A DNA stretch of 64,000 bases from Brachycybe producta. Its lineage: Eukaryota; Arthropoda; Diplopoda; Playtdesmida; Andrognathidae. Below the pieces are notes generated by a model. That model was given only the letters and a program-made list of their open reading frames with translations. It did no database searches and had not been told where the DNA came from. The translations under genes were made by a program, and so were the position numbers. Shown here one piece after another: positions 55,502-64,000 of the stretch. Location: assembly GCA_036925085.1 (NCBI GenBank), contig JAUPFP010000012.1:4517960-4581959 (forward strand). The letters are read 5' to 3'. Each line of letters starts with the position of its first letter. The first letter of the stretch is position 1.

Positions 55502-55710
55502 ACAGGCATTTAGAAATCAGGGAAAACACAAGTTGGCTCCGCCCTTTTTATGACGACTGGCAACTTCTAATTGGTTGGCTATGTAGTCTGTCGACGTCAC
55601 ATGCTCCGCCTTTTTCAACGTCGAACCACACAACAAACCAATTAGAGGTTCCCGGTCGTCATAAAAAGGGCGGAGCCAACTTGTGTTTCCCCCGATTTCT
55701 AAATGCCTGT
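55502..55710. mobile_element. MITE family M copy in the LTR
   Basis: ACAGGCATTTAGAAATC...GATTTCTAAATGCCTGT, with inner arms GTTGGCTCCGCCCTTTTTAT and complement, about 60 bp each. The LTR dyad ends CAAG just before it and resumes with TAAGTGACC just after, consistent with a decayed target duplication. Confidence 0.85.
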
Positions 55711-55839
55711 CGTCGGCTAAGTGACCATGGTCCTAAAGGTATCAATCCGCCGATCGAGTTTAAATATAGAAGGAGGGAAGGACAGAGATGAGTCACGCAC
55801 CTCCCAGGCTAGGGTTCAGGGAGGATCATGACTCATTAA

Positions 55840-56605
55840 GAGGGTGTTTGGTAAAAAAGAAGACATGCATATACGACGAGTCGATTATTTTGCCTGTAGG
55901 CGGTATGAGTAGTTGATACAGGTGGAAAGCACTATCTCTATGACTTCTCGCTTCTCAATGAAAATATGGAAAACACGCCGATTGGTTGTTTTTTCTAGAA
56001 TTCGTTTGATAGTTCTGGTACGTTAACTGCTCCTCCTGATCAATGATATTCGATTTTGAAAACTGTTTCCAATACTTCAATGATACGAAATCAATATGAA
56101 ACGATTTTGATTAAAAAAAAATCATAAATAAACTTTTTATTGATTGTTAAATAAATGTCCCATGTATTTTCAATGCAAATAAATCAAAATAAAACGATCG
56201 ATAAAAAGTTTATTTCTAAGCTATTTTGATTTAAAAAATTTCTTTGATTTGTATTTCGTATTATTGAAGTATTGAAAACAGTTTTCAAAATCGATTATCA
56301 TTGATCAGGAGGAGCAGTTTACATACCAGAACTATCATAAGAATTCTAGAAGAAAAACAATCAATCAGCGTGTTTTCAGAGTGTTTTCAGCCACGAATTG
56401 GCGCGCTGGCAATTTGTGTGCTCCTCCCTTTTTTTAAAAAGACCAACGTGCACTCCTCCTGTTTGGAAATTGAACAACCCTCACTCAATGGTCTCTATGA
56501 CGAATCTTTTTCTTCGTCAACTGCTGAGCCTCACCTACACTTCAAAGTCGACGCAGTCCACAACCGTCAAAAATATGCATGTCTTGTTTTTTACCAAACA
56601 CCCTC
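55840..56605. mobile_element. TTAA-flanked fold-back element
   Basis: TIRs GAGGGTGTTTGGTAAAAAA (55840) and TTTTTTACCAAACACCCTC (ending 56605), flanked by TTAA on both sides (55836-55839, 56606-56609). A long inner inverted repeat (about 55985-56360: TTCTAGAATTC, GCTCCTCCTGATCAATGATA, CGATTTTGAAAACTGTTT) surrounds a short loop. TTAA is the piggyBac-type target, but the termini are not classic piggyBac. Confidence 0.8.
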
Positions 56606-56639
56606 TTAAGTGTTACACAGTATAAGCCATTTTCATAAC

Positions 56640-56720
56640 CAAATAGGAACACTTCTGCCTTTGAATCGCGAGGTCGCAGGTTGGATTTTGTCGTCTTTTG
56701 TAAATAATTTATTTTGCAAA
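56640..56720 (+). repeat. Possible decayed tRNA-like SINE head
   Basis: GAATCGCGAGGTCGCAGGTTGGATTTTG resembles a tRNA T-arm and B box with changes. No A box recognised. Confidence 0.25.
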
Positions 56721-57249
56721 TCACGCGCCGTAGTGTCTATTTTAATAAAAATATGTCAATCAAAATAAATCTTTTTTTAAAAAAGTTTAAGCGCGTTTAT
56801 TTTTGTAGGACAACCACCACCCACCACTCTTTGCACAGTTAGTTTGGGTTGGGATGAGTTGGATTAAGTTGCAAGGGCCTGTGATTTTTTTTAAAACAGA
56901 GAGATAACGTTAGGTTGAGTTACTAGTATTTCAGGTTAGGTTAAGTTTCATAGATAAAATACTGTAGGTACCATATTTCATGTTGTTTATTTGAGTTGTT
57001 TTTTGATTTATTATATTATTTATATTTATATACTGTATTGCATTTTATTTAGAATACTTTTTGCAGGGTGGCTGATTTTTTTTTTGATTTTTTAAAAAAA
57101 AACATGAAATAAATCGATTTATTTGATTTAAATCAGATTTTTTTTTATTTAAATCAGAATTTTTTTATTTTTTTCATTTATATGAAATATTAAATTTTTT
57201 TTATGGTGAGGTTTGCAAAAATGAGTAATAATAACATTGTTAATGGTTA

Positions 57250-57840
57250 AGTTGAAATGAACTCAGGAGGGCCCAACAGACTTCAGAGGATCGTAAAAAC
57301 CCATAAATCATTTGCAATGAATTCTCAAAGATAAAATTTCATGAAGAACCATAATTACAATTCAACTATGTCCACTCTGAACGGCGTAACTTTTGAAGCG
57401 TGCTGTGCACACTGGAGTTGATGACATCCCTGCATTCCAGACATCTCTGGTTCACATGCAATGCATTGTCGAAGTTACAAATCCATGAGGAATCATAGAA
57501 ACACTTCAATGACGCCCACTCCGAACTGATGTAACTTTTGAAGCGTGCATTGCACACTCTCAATTAAAACATCCCTGCATGCCAGACTTTTGTGGGAATG
57601 CATCGATTCCAACAGTTCCATTCCTGCTCGTCTGTTTCACTTGCAATGAATTTTCGAAGTTATATAAATATTCCAAGTCCATGTAGTCCATATAGTCTAT
57701 GAATATTTTCAAAAAATGGCAATAAATGAATCTTCCAGATGCCTTGAAAAGCACTGAATTGAACTTAGGAGGGCCCAACAGACTTCCAAGGACTGTAAAA
57801 ACCCATTAATTAAAAAAAGTAAAAATTGACAAAAAATCAA
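57250..57840. repeat. Dispersed repeat R1 with internal duplication
   Basis: Contains two rounds of GCAATG...TCGAAGTTA, AACATCCCTGCATGCCAGAC and GGGCCCAACAGACTTC..AGGA blocks. Matches 23850-24262 and 1612-1765. Confidence 0.75.
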
Positions 57841-58489
57841 AATCGTGGTTTTGTCGTCTCGGCGAACATTTCCACGAACATCCAGCCGTTGGCGGTTCTG
57901 ACAGCGGTCAAGCCACACGTCTGGGAAAACATTGCGAACATGTTTGCAAACATTTTCTGTTCAAGTTTGGACACTCCAGCCACAGCAAACAGAAGAAGAA
58001 ACATGCTCTTTGGAGATGTTTGCGAACATGTTCAGTTCTATTCTGGAGCCACCACCCGTAATCGTTTTTAACAGATATTGCATCATCATAATCTCAGTTT
58101 CTTTTTTATACGGACTTGTTTATTAAATGTTTATTAATGGGGCTGCTGGTGCCATCTAATGGTAATTTTCTTATAATTAATCACTCAAATAGCTTCTTAA
58201 TGTGTTTTTTCGATGTAAATTTGAATAGAATTTCATGCTTGTAGCAGGATTATTAAATTTGTAAAAGGTAAACTGGCGTTTTTTTTTTAAAGTTAGTATA
58301 AGGACAGCAGCTGATAAAGAGGGGAGAAATAAAATTGTTGGATAAATTACAATCCTTATTCAATTTTGATGAAAACGCGAATATTTTTTTCTTGAAGGGA
58401 TTGTGCTTTATATTGTGAAATTCCACGGTAAATTTAAATAAAGCAGACATTTCAACAACAAAAAAAAAACGCCTAAAGAATAGAATTTA

Positions 58490-59000
58490 ATAAATCTCCC
58501 ATGGTGAAAAGAAAGCATCAAGTACATTTTGTAAGTAAGTAAAGTTCATTCTATTTGAACCTATGGGTTGACGTCATGGGTGTTGTTATATTGTATAGTA
58601 CTACTTTTTTTTATTTCAGTAACATCAGCATATGGCATTGTTGAATGTCCCATTTCAACCCATCACAACTTGGGCTTACAAAATGAGAAGAGAAACCAGT
58701 TTACCTTCACAAAGAAAAACTCTTCTCAGGGAATAATAATAAGAAGAAGAAAAAAACATTCCTTGTTTGAAGGTTGAGAACAGTTTTAAGTTTTCTGATC
58801 ATCAACAAGAATCTTGAAGAAACATTTTCTTTGGACTTTGACACTCTTTGATGAACTCGTCTCACAAAAAAAGTAAGTTACCTAATTTTAGTAGTTTAAA
58901 AAAAAAAAAATGGCAAGGTAAGGTAAAAACTCAACACAGTAAATTTGGAGTGTGTTTTCTTTTCAGTGTTGTGTATTATTGCAGTACAGCGCAGTTGTAG
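58490..59000 (+). other. Candidate spliced transcript with a 69-codon secreted-peptide-like ORF
   Basis: Splice signals lie in order: donor TTTTGTAAGTAAG (about 58531), acceptor TTTTTTATTTCAG (about 58619), donor AAAAGTAAGTTAC (about 58869), acceptor TTTTCTTTTCAG (about 58965). The frame 58568-58777 starts with a hydrophobic signal-like MTSWVLLYCIVLLFFISVTSA followed by a short basic peptide with RRRKK near its end. However, the hydrophobic part is encoded by what looks like the intron's pyrimidine tract, so the signal peptide may be accidental. No frame stays open across the second junction. Confidence 0.3.
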
Positions 59001-59119
59001 AGCGTGGTGTTGAAGTGGTAAAAATAATTTGGTGGAGTTCTTGGACCTCTGAGCGCTTGAAATTTGTATATCTACTATATATCCAATATGGAGCCCTGCA
59101 GAAGACTTTTTTGCAACAT

Positions 59120-59545
59120 TTTTTTAATCTCGATATTTCGACTTTACTCTCGACATTTCGAACTTTATTCTCGACATGTCGACTTTTACCATAATTTCAA
59201 CATTTCGACTTTAATCTCGACATGTGGACTTTTTCCAGAATTTCGACATTTCGACTTTAATCTCGACATTTCGACTGTAATCTCGACATGTCGACTTTAT
59301 TCTCGACATATAATTTCTCTTATTCGGCCATGTTAATTATGCCATGTTGCGCGCACCATACTCTAATAATTAAATTATTGCAAGCGCCCTCTTGTAGCAG
59401 CAATAATTTAATTATTAGAGCATGGTGCGCACAACATGGCATAATTAACATGGCCGAATAAAAGTGATTAAAAGTCGACATGTCGAGAGTTTGGAAAAAA
59501 GTTGACATGTCGAGATTTTGGAAAAAAGTCGAAATGTCGACATTT
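59120..59545. repeat. Fold-back element with GACATGTCGA tandem arms
   Basis: Left arm: repeated TCTCGACATGTCGACTTTA variants (59130-59310). Centre: 60-bp arms 59321-59380 and 59401-59460 with two mismatches around a 20-bp loop. Right arm: inverted GTCGACATGTCGAGA units (59475-59545). Confidence 0.85.
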
Positions 59546-59846
59546 TTTTAAAAAAAAAATCAAGGCATAACCTACCAATAATCAATTTTCGTTTTTTTGC
59601 AATTGTCTATGTTTTCCAGAGTTGAAAACTTAAAACAAACTTAAAAGTTTATTTGAATTGCAATTATTGTATATAGCAGAATTGCAGAATACATTCAGTG
59701 AGCGTAGCGATTGACAAAAATCTCATAATTTTATTTTATTTTAAAACTCTCTCGAGCAATGAAAACTATCAAAATGACAGTTTTTTTTAAAAAAAAAAAG
59801 ATATCCAAAGCAAAAAAGTTAATTTCATGAAAATGAAACATATTTA

Positions 59847-60440
59847 CAGGGTGATCCAAAAAAAATGAGAACATCTTGTAGCATACGAGTTATTTAAAAT
59901 ATAATTTAATTAATTATATTGTTTCATGTAATTTTGTTTGTATTTCCCGCGGACTTTTGTGACTGTGATAATCATCAACTTGACTGCAGATCAGCCCACT
60001 CACCCGCTCAATATTCTGTTGTGTTCTGGCAGATTTTGGTCTACCACTTCTGGATTTACGTTCTGTTGTACCGTCGTTGTCAATTTTATTGATAACCCGA
60101 CTAACACTAGCTATGCTCCAGACTTTGTTTGGAAACTCATTGGTCATTCTCCTAGCACCCCACTGTTTTTCAATTCGCAAATGTTTAATCAAAATATGGT
60201 CTTCCGCGGTACTTTTTGTCATTCTTGGTAAAAAAAAATTTAACCTGCTCATGTAAACAATTGGCATATTAAAACCAAAGATGGCGCCACAGAAATTGTC
60301 GAAATAAAGACATTATATAGCTAAATAGGTAAGTAAGTAAATGAGTAAACAATTTAAGCTATTATGGATACAGTTAAACAAATTTTGATGTAATTATATT
60401 ACTTTTTATGCGATGGTCTCACTTTTTTTGGCCCACCCTG
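59847..60440 (-). mobile_element. Internally deleted Tc1/mariner-type element
   Basis: TIRs CAGGGTGATCCAAAAAAAATGAGA (59847) and CTCACTTTTTTTGGCCCACCCTG (ending 60440), flanked by TA (59845-59846, 60441-60442), the target of this superfamily. Encodes only the N-terminal DNA-binding part of a transposase. Confidence 0.85.
59914..60267 (-). pseudogene. Tc1/mariner transposase N-terminal fragment
   Basis: 117 codons. A helix-turn-helix region includes KQWGARRMTNEFPNKVWSIA and SVSRVINKIDNDGTTERKS. It is followed by the GRPR-type linker RSGRPKSART and REIQTKL. This matches the paired-type DNA-binding domain of arthropod Tc1-like transposases. The catalytic DDE domain is missing, so the protein could bind TIRs but not cut. 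The element is too short for a full gene. The open frame may be chance survival. Confidence 0.8.
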
Positions 60441-60473
60441 TATTTTAAATACACGTATGTACTGAAACTTCAC

Positions 60474-61095
60474 CAGTGGCGTAGCTAGACTTTTTGGCGC
60501 CCGGGGGCATGGTATAAATATGGCGCTCCCTAACCACTAAGCCAACACAGGATATACAATATAATTAAAATTTTCTCATAAAAAACAACTAGTCTAACTC
60601 AAAAAATTTTTAATTTTTATCTTTTCAACAACAATAACAATGTTATTAAAAGTTCTATATTATTTTATTCATCTATTCTAAAAAAATTATAAATTAATTT
60701 TTATGGCCTTTACTCCCGCAAATTTATTTATAATGTCACTAAAGTCTATTTTATTCACGAAATCCTTCTTCTCTACACTAAGAACTGCGAGATATCAGAG
60801 ACGATCCTGTCCCATCCACGCCCTTAGACACGACAAATGAAGGTAGCGATATTAGATGCTAGTAGCTGTTCGAGAAATTTTGGGTGAAACCTAACTTTTG
60901 TATGAATTTTTACGTGGCTGCTGTTGCAACCTAAAAATCATACATACATGTCAATAAGTGTTACTAGGTTTTTATACAGTATAGACAGCTAAAATTAAAA
61001 TTGCATAACATCGAATCCTATTTTGCTATTTTGGCGCCCCCCAAGAGACGGCGCCCGGGGCGCTTGCCCCTCCCCCTCCCCCAGCTACTCCTCTG
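60474..61095. mobile_element. hAT-type non-autonomous element
   Basis: CAGTGGCGTAGCTAGA (60474) and CAGCTACTCCTCTG (ending 61095) are imperfect TIRs with GGCGCCCGGGG inside both ends. Flanks AACTTCAC (60466-60473) and AGCTTCAC (61096-61103) match at 7 of 8 bases. No ORF. It lies 33 bp from the Tc1/mariner remnant. Confidence 0.75.
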
Positions 61096-61230
61096 AGCTT
61101 CACTCCATTGTGTCCTAAAAAAAAGTACTAGGGCGCCGCTCCAATGAGCTCCTGCATGCACAACTATACCATTGGTTGTAGCTTTGTGGTCAACAACTGG
61201 AACCTGAATAAGTTCTGGGTCCGGCGACAA

Positions 61231-61434
61231 ACAGGCAATTAGAAATCGGGACAAACAGAAGTTGGATCCACCCTTTTTATGACGACCGGCAATTTCTAAT
61301 TGGTTTGTTGTGTGGTTAGACGTTGAAAAGGGCGGAGCATGTGACGTCAGACTGCATACCCAACCAATTAGAAGTTGCGTTCGTCATAAAAAGGGCGGAG
61401 ACAACTTCTATTCATCCCGTTTTCTAATTGCCTG
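61231..61434. mobile_element. MITE family M copy
   Basis: ACAGGCAATTAGAAATCGGG to CCGTTTTCTAATTGCCTGT, inner arms CCACCCTTTTTATGACG and CGTCATAAAAAGGGCGGAG. About 60-bp arms. No clear 9-bp duplication here. Confidence 0.8.
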
Positions 61435-61684
61435 TCAAAGAGATTCGCAGTACCAGTTGGGACATCGTTCGTGACAGAAACGAGACAGGTACGCTGCTCA
61501 CGAACCACTGAACTGAAATGAGATAGTGAGATCACTACCTCGTTTGCTCTGGAGTGATCTTCACGTCCTAAGGTTTGGAGGACGTTTGCGGCGCGATCGC
61601 GGGGCACAAAGTGTAGTGAGGATTACGTGAAACGTTACATTACAGGTTCGGTTCGCCTATAGCATATAGGGTATTCCCACTAGT

Positions 61685-61845
61685 GGCTTTGTGGAGGACA
61701 GTCCTCCATTCGGAGGAAATGTCCTCCGACCCGGACTGTCCTCCACGAAGGCAAACATGTCCTCCACATAATAAATTGTATAAAAACTTAAATAAGTTCG
61801 TGGAGGATGGTCCCGAATGGAGGACTGCCCTCCACAGGTGGCAAG
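61685..61845. repeat. Cluster of GGAGGAC/GTCCTCC palindromes
   Basis: GTGGAGGACAGTCCTCC, GGAGGAAATGTCCTCC, GGACTGTCCTCCAC, ATGTCCTCCAC, GTGGAGGATGG and GGAGGACTGCCCTCCAC, all within 160 bp. The two halves are inverted around an AATAAATTG-containing centre. Possibly a small TIR element (ends near 61670 and 61850). Confidence 0.6.
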
Positions 61846-61859
61846 TCTAATTCCCACCC

Positions 61860-62400
61860 TTAAATATGGTTGAATATGACGTCTGGACTTCTTAGGGTGG
61901 ATTACGACACCATCTTATTGCCTCCTAATGAAAGTATAGGATGGACTTTAGTTACACTTTGTAATAATTTTTTGGGGTTTTTTTTTTGTTTAGCTCAAGA
62001 AAATTGTTTCTTTAAAAAAAATCTAAATACACAATTGCATTTTAAGTAGGGAATATATTGGCAAATTTCCAAAAACGAAATAGTAACTATAAATCCTCTA
62101 TTCTATCTGAAGATAAAACATAAATTTTGTCTATGGTATCAGAGTGGAATCAAATGCAACTTTTATTGTCAAGTTAAAAATATATTTTTTATGTTCTTGC
62201 AACCAAAAAAAAAGAAGATAAATTACAAATTGCTTGTTAATGTGATATATGTAAACTGTTTTAAGTGAACCCCTATTGTGGAAATTGAAGACTTAATTTT
62301 TAAAGCATGTATTACATGTACAGAGTGTATGATAAGTAAGGCCAGAGTCTCAGATACAGTTAGTCTGCAGTAAAACAAACTGAAAATGCGCGACTGAAAA
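61860..62400. other. No recognised feature
   Basis: AT-rich sequence between the palindrome cluster and the LINE fragment. Confidence 0.4.
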
Positions 62401-63780
62401 GGAAATTTATCTTAATTTAAATAATTCTGTTGTATTACAATTACAAAAAATAATCTGCAAGCAGCCAGTTGGCGTATGGCAGAGGGATCTTAAGATCCAA
62501 GTGCTGCAAGATGCATTGTCAATATATAATAACTAGTGGGGTAACCCGTGATAAATGACGAGAGCAAACTTCACAGGCAATTGTGCGCATGCGCGTCGTT
62601 TGTTCATTTCAATTTCAGTCACCCCCCTCCCCCTTTTTTTCTCCCTCCACGTTTCTCTCTGTCTCTCTCTCCCTTCTACACTTTCCAACCTTTTATCCCC
62701 TCTCCAATTTAATATCATGGGGTTCTTGGATGGGGAGTGTGCAACATATAGTTGACCTTGAGAAAAAAAGCCGTTCATTTATTCAAATTTATATAAATTC
62801 CGATGTGCTTCAAGGTTTGTACAGCATTATCACAGACAGATACACACGCACACAGACCTGGCATAATATTTAATATTATATATAATATACCAGGTCTGTG
62901 TGTGTGTGTGTGTGGAGTAACAAAAACCATTGAAGCACGTCGGTATTTATATAAATTTGAATAAATGAACCGTTTTTTTCTCTCAAGGTCAACTATATGT
63001 TGAACTCTTCCTTTGGAAAGTGTAGAAGGGGGAGAGAGAGAGAAAACTGGGAGGGGGTGAGGGGAAAAGGTTGGAAAGTGTAGAAGGGGAGAGAGAGAAA
63101 AGTGGGAGGGGTGAGGGGAAAAAGTTGGAAAGTGTAGAAGGGGAGAGAAAGAGAAAAGTGGGAAGGGGTGACTGAAATTGAAATGAAAGGAGTAAAAAAA
63201 GGAAAAAAAACGACGCGCATGCACACAATATTGCCGGTGAATTTTGCTCCCGTCATTTATGACGGGTTTACCCCTCTAGTATATATATAATAACTACAAA
63301 AAATAACCTGTATTGCAAATATAGATGTAGTCATGAAAATTTAAACCCACAATTCATTAATGACATCATCAATGGCCTGTTTAGGAAGAGCATTCCATTG
63401 TCGCATAATAACCAATAATAAGAGTTAGTCTTGGCGAAAATCTCTCTAATTTTTCTTGAGTGGGATCGCCCCTTCCCACATACAATGCTTTACATATATC
63501 ACTAGACTGTGGTTTGGGACATTGACCATGTACAATTTTCTTAAACATACATAAACGAATTTCCGATCTACAATGAGCTAAACTATCCCAATGAAGCCCC
63601 ACCAGCATTTCAGTAACTTCTATCGGTAAACTTATATCTATCACAGACATATCTCGCTGCCCTACGCTGGACCATTTCCACTACATGAGTTAACGCTACA
63701 GAGTGGGGATTCCACCTACTGCAGCATTACTCAAGATGAGGTCGAATCAGCGCCATTGTAAGCAACAATTTTAACTTGTT
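62400..63780 (-). mobile_element. LINE 3' end, split by a Helitron-like pair
   Basis: 63290-63780 on the minus strand encodes LINE RT C-terminal pieces (LIRPHLE, MVQRRAARYVCDR, VTEMLVGLHWDSLAHCRSEI, RQWNALPK) with stops and shifts. 62400-62531 matches the 3' UTR part of 33370-33480 (GGCGTATGGCAGAGGGAT against GGCCTATGGCAGAAGGAC). The two parts are separated by 62533-63279. Confidence 0.75.
62533..63279. mobile_element. Head-to-head pair of Helitron-like elements
   Basis: Begins CTAGTGGGGTAACCCG (inverted 3' end) and finishes CCCGTCATTTATGACGGG..CTCTAG (forward 3' end), so both outer ends are 3' termini. The 5' parts meet at an AT centre flanked by CAGACCTGG and CCAGGTCTG (about 62855-62895). 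GA-rich internal blocks are present in both halves. Confidence 0.7.
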
Positions 63781-63919
63781 GAGGGCAAGTACCCAAAAAC
63801 GAAGCATTTTCTGATGGCTAAGTATTTATTTTGCATTGTGAAAAAGTTAAAATTGTTTAATTTGTTTCTATTTTGTCACAAGGCCTATAAAAAGGCAGCT
63901 TTCAGATGCTTCATTCTTT

Positions 63920-63952
63920 ATGGCTCCTCCTCCTCCTCCTCCTCCTCCTCCT
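63920..63952. repeat. (TCC)n microsatellite
   Basis: About ten CTC/TCC units after ATGGCTCC. Confidence 0.95.
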
Positions 63953-64000
63953 ATTCTTTATCCAATATCTCAAAAGTGTTCTTGAAGTGTTTTCTGTTGT

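Larger units (their letters stand above)
54970..56617 (-). mobile_element. Solo LTR of the gypsy family with two nested insertions
   Basis: TGTGAGCGTACC (54970) to GTGTTACA (ending 56617), flanked by a perfect 4-bp CAGT (54966-54969, 56618-56621). TATA/dyad block at about 55450-55500. A MITE (55502-55710) and a TTAA fold-back element (55840-56605) are inside; without them the LTR is about 670 bp. Closest in layout to the LTR at 5223. Confidence 0.85.

Overview
The window is AT-rich eukaryotic DNA from an animal, most likely an invertebrate. The evidence is split genes with GT-AG introns, a rhodopsin-like GPCR, an atlastin/GBP-type GTPase, RTE, Ty3/gypsy, hAT, Tc1/mariner and Helitron-like elements, a tRNA-derived SINE, and long non-coding stretches. 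Degenerate CCTAA-rich minisatellites resemble the arthropod telomere motif, so an arthropod or crustacean is possible, but I cannot fix the phylum.

Host genes are sparse: (1) a four-exon gene at about 2497-4355 (+), product not recognised; (2) an intronless atlastin-like GTPase at 9136-10641 (-) with a TATA box; (3) a two-exon GPCR at 26046-29851 (-) whose second exon supplies TM6 and TM7; (4) a small two-exon candidate gene behind a doubled TATA box at 35350-35949 (+); (5) a possible spliced transcript with a short signal-peptide-like ORF at 58490-59000 (+). I see no pathway or operon linking them.

Most of the rest is mobile DNA. 1-6 kb: a degraded hAT-like element split by a solo LTR, a second damaged LTR, and a SINE carrying a MITE. 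7-9 kb: fold-back repeats. 11.6-18.4 kb: two fold-back elements with CCTAACCGAA-like cores, a Harbinger-like MITE, a hAT MITE, an 18-bp-type satellite and a solo LTR that itself holds another solo LTR. 19-35 kb: Helitron-like, hAT and palindromic elements and LINE 3' ends. 36-50.7 kb: a stack of insertions, with an intact RTE (36131-39387, 15-bp target duplication) and an apparently very young full-length Ty3/gypsy element (39456-49522, LTRs that look identical, 688 bp each) lying in the AT-rich centre between two head-to-head Helitron-like ends. 51-64 kb: palindromic elements, an AT microsatellite, a solo LTR with two nested insertions, a Tc1/mariner remnant beside a hAT remnant, and a LINE 3' end split by a head-to-head Helitron-like pair.

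One LTR family recurs five times (904-1598, 5223-5668, 14190-15678, the 39456/48835 pair, 54970-56617), with 4-bp target duplications wherever they are readable. The most unusual items are the 412-codon ORF after pol in the gypsy element, the recurrent head-to-head Helitron-like architecture, the conserved dyad next to the LTR TATA box, and the GPCR whose intron start stays in frame.
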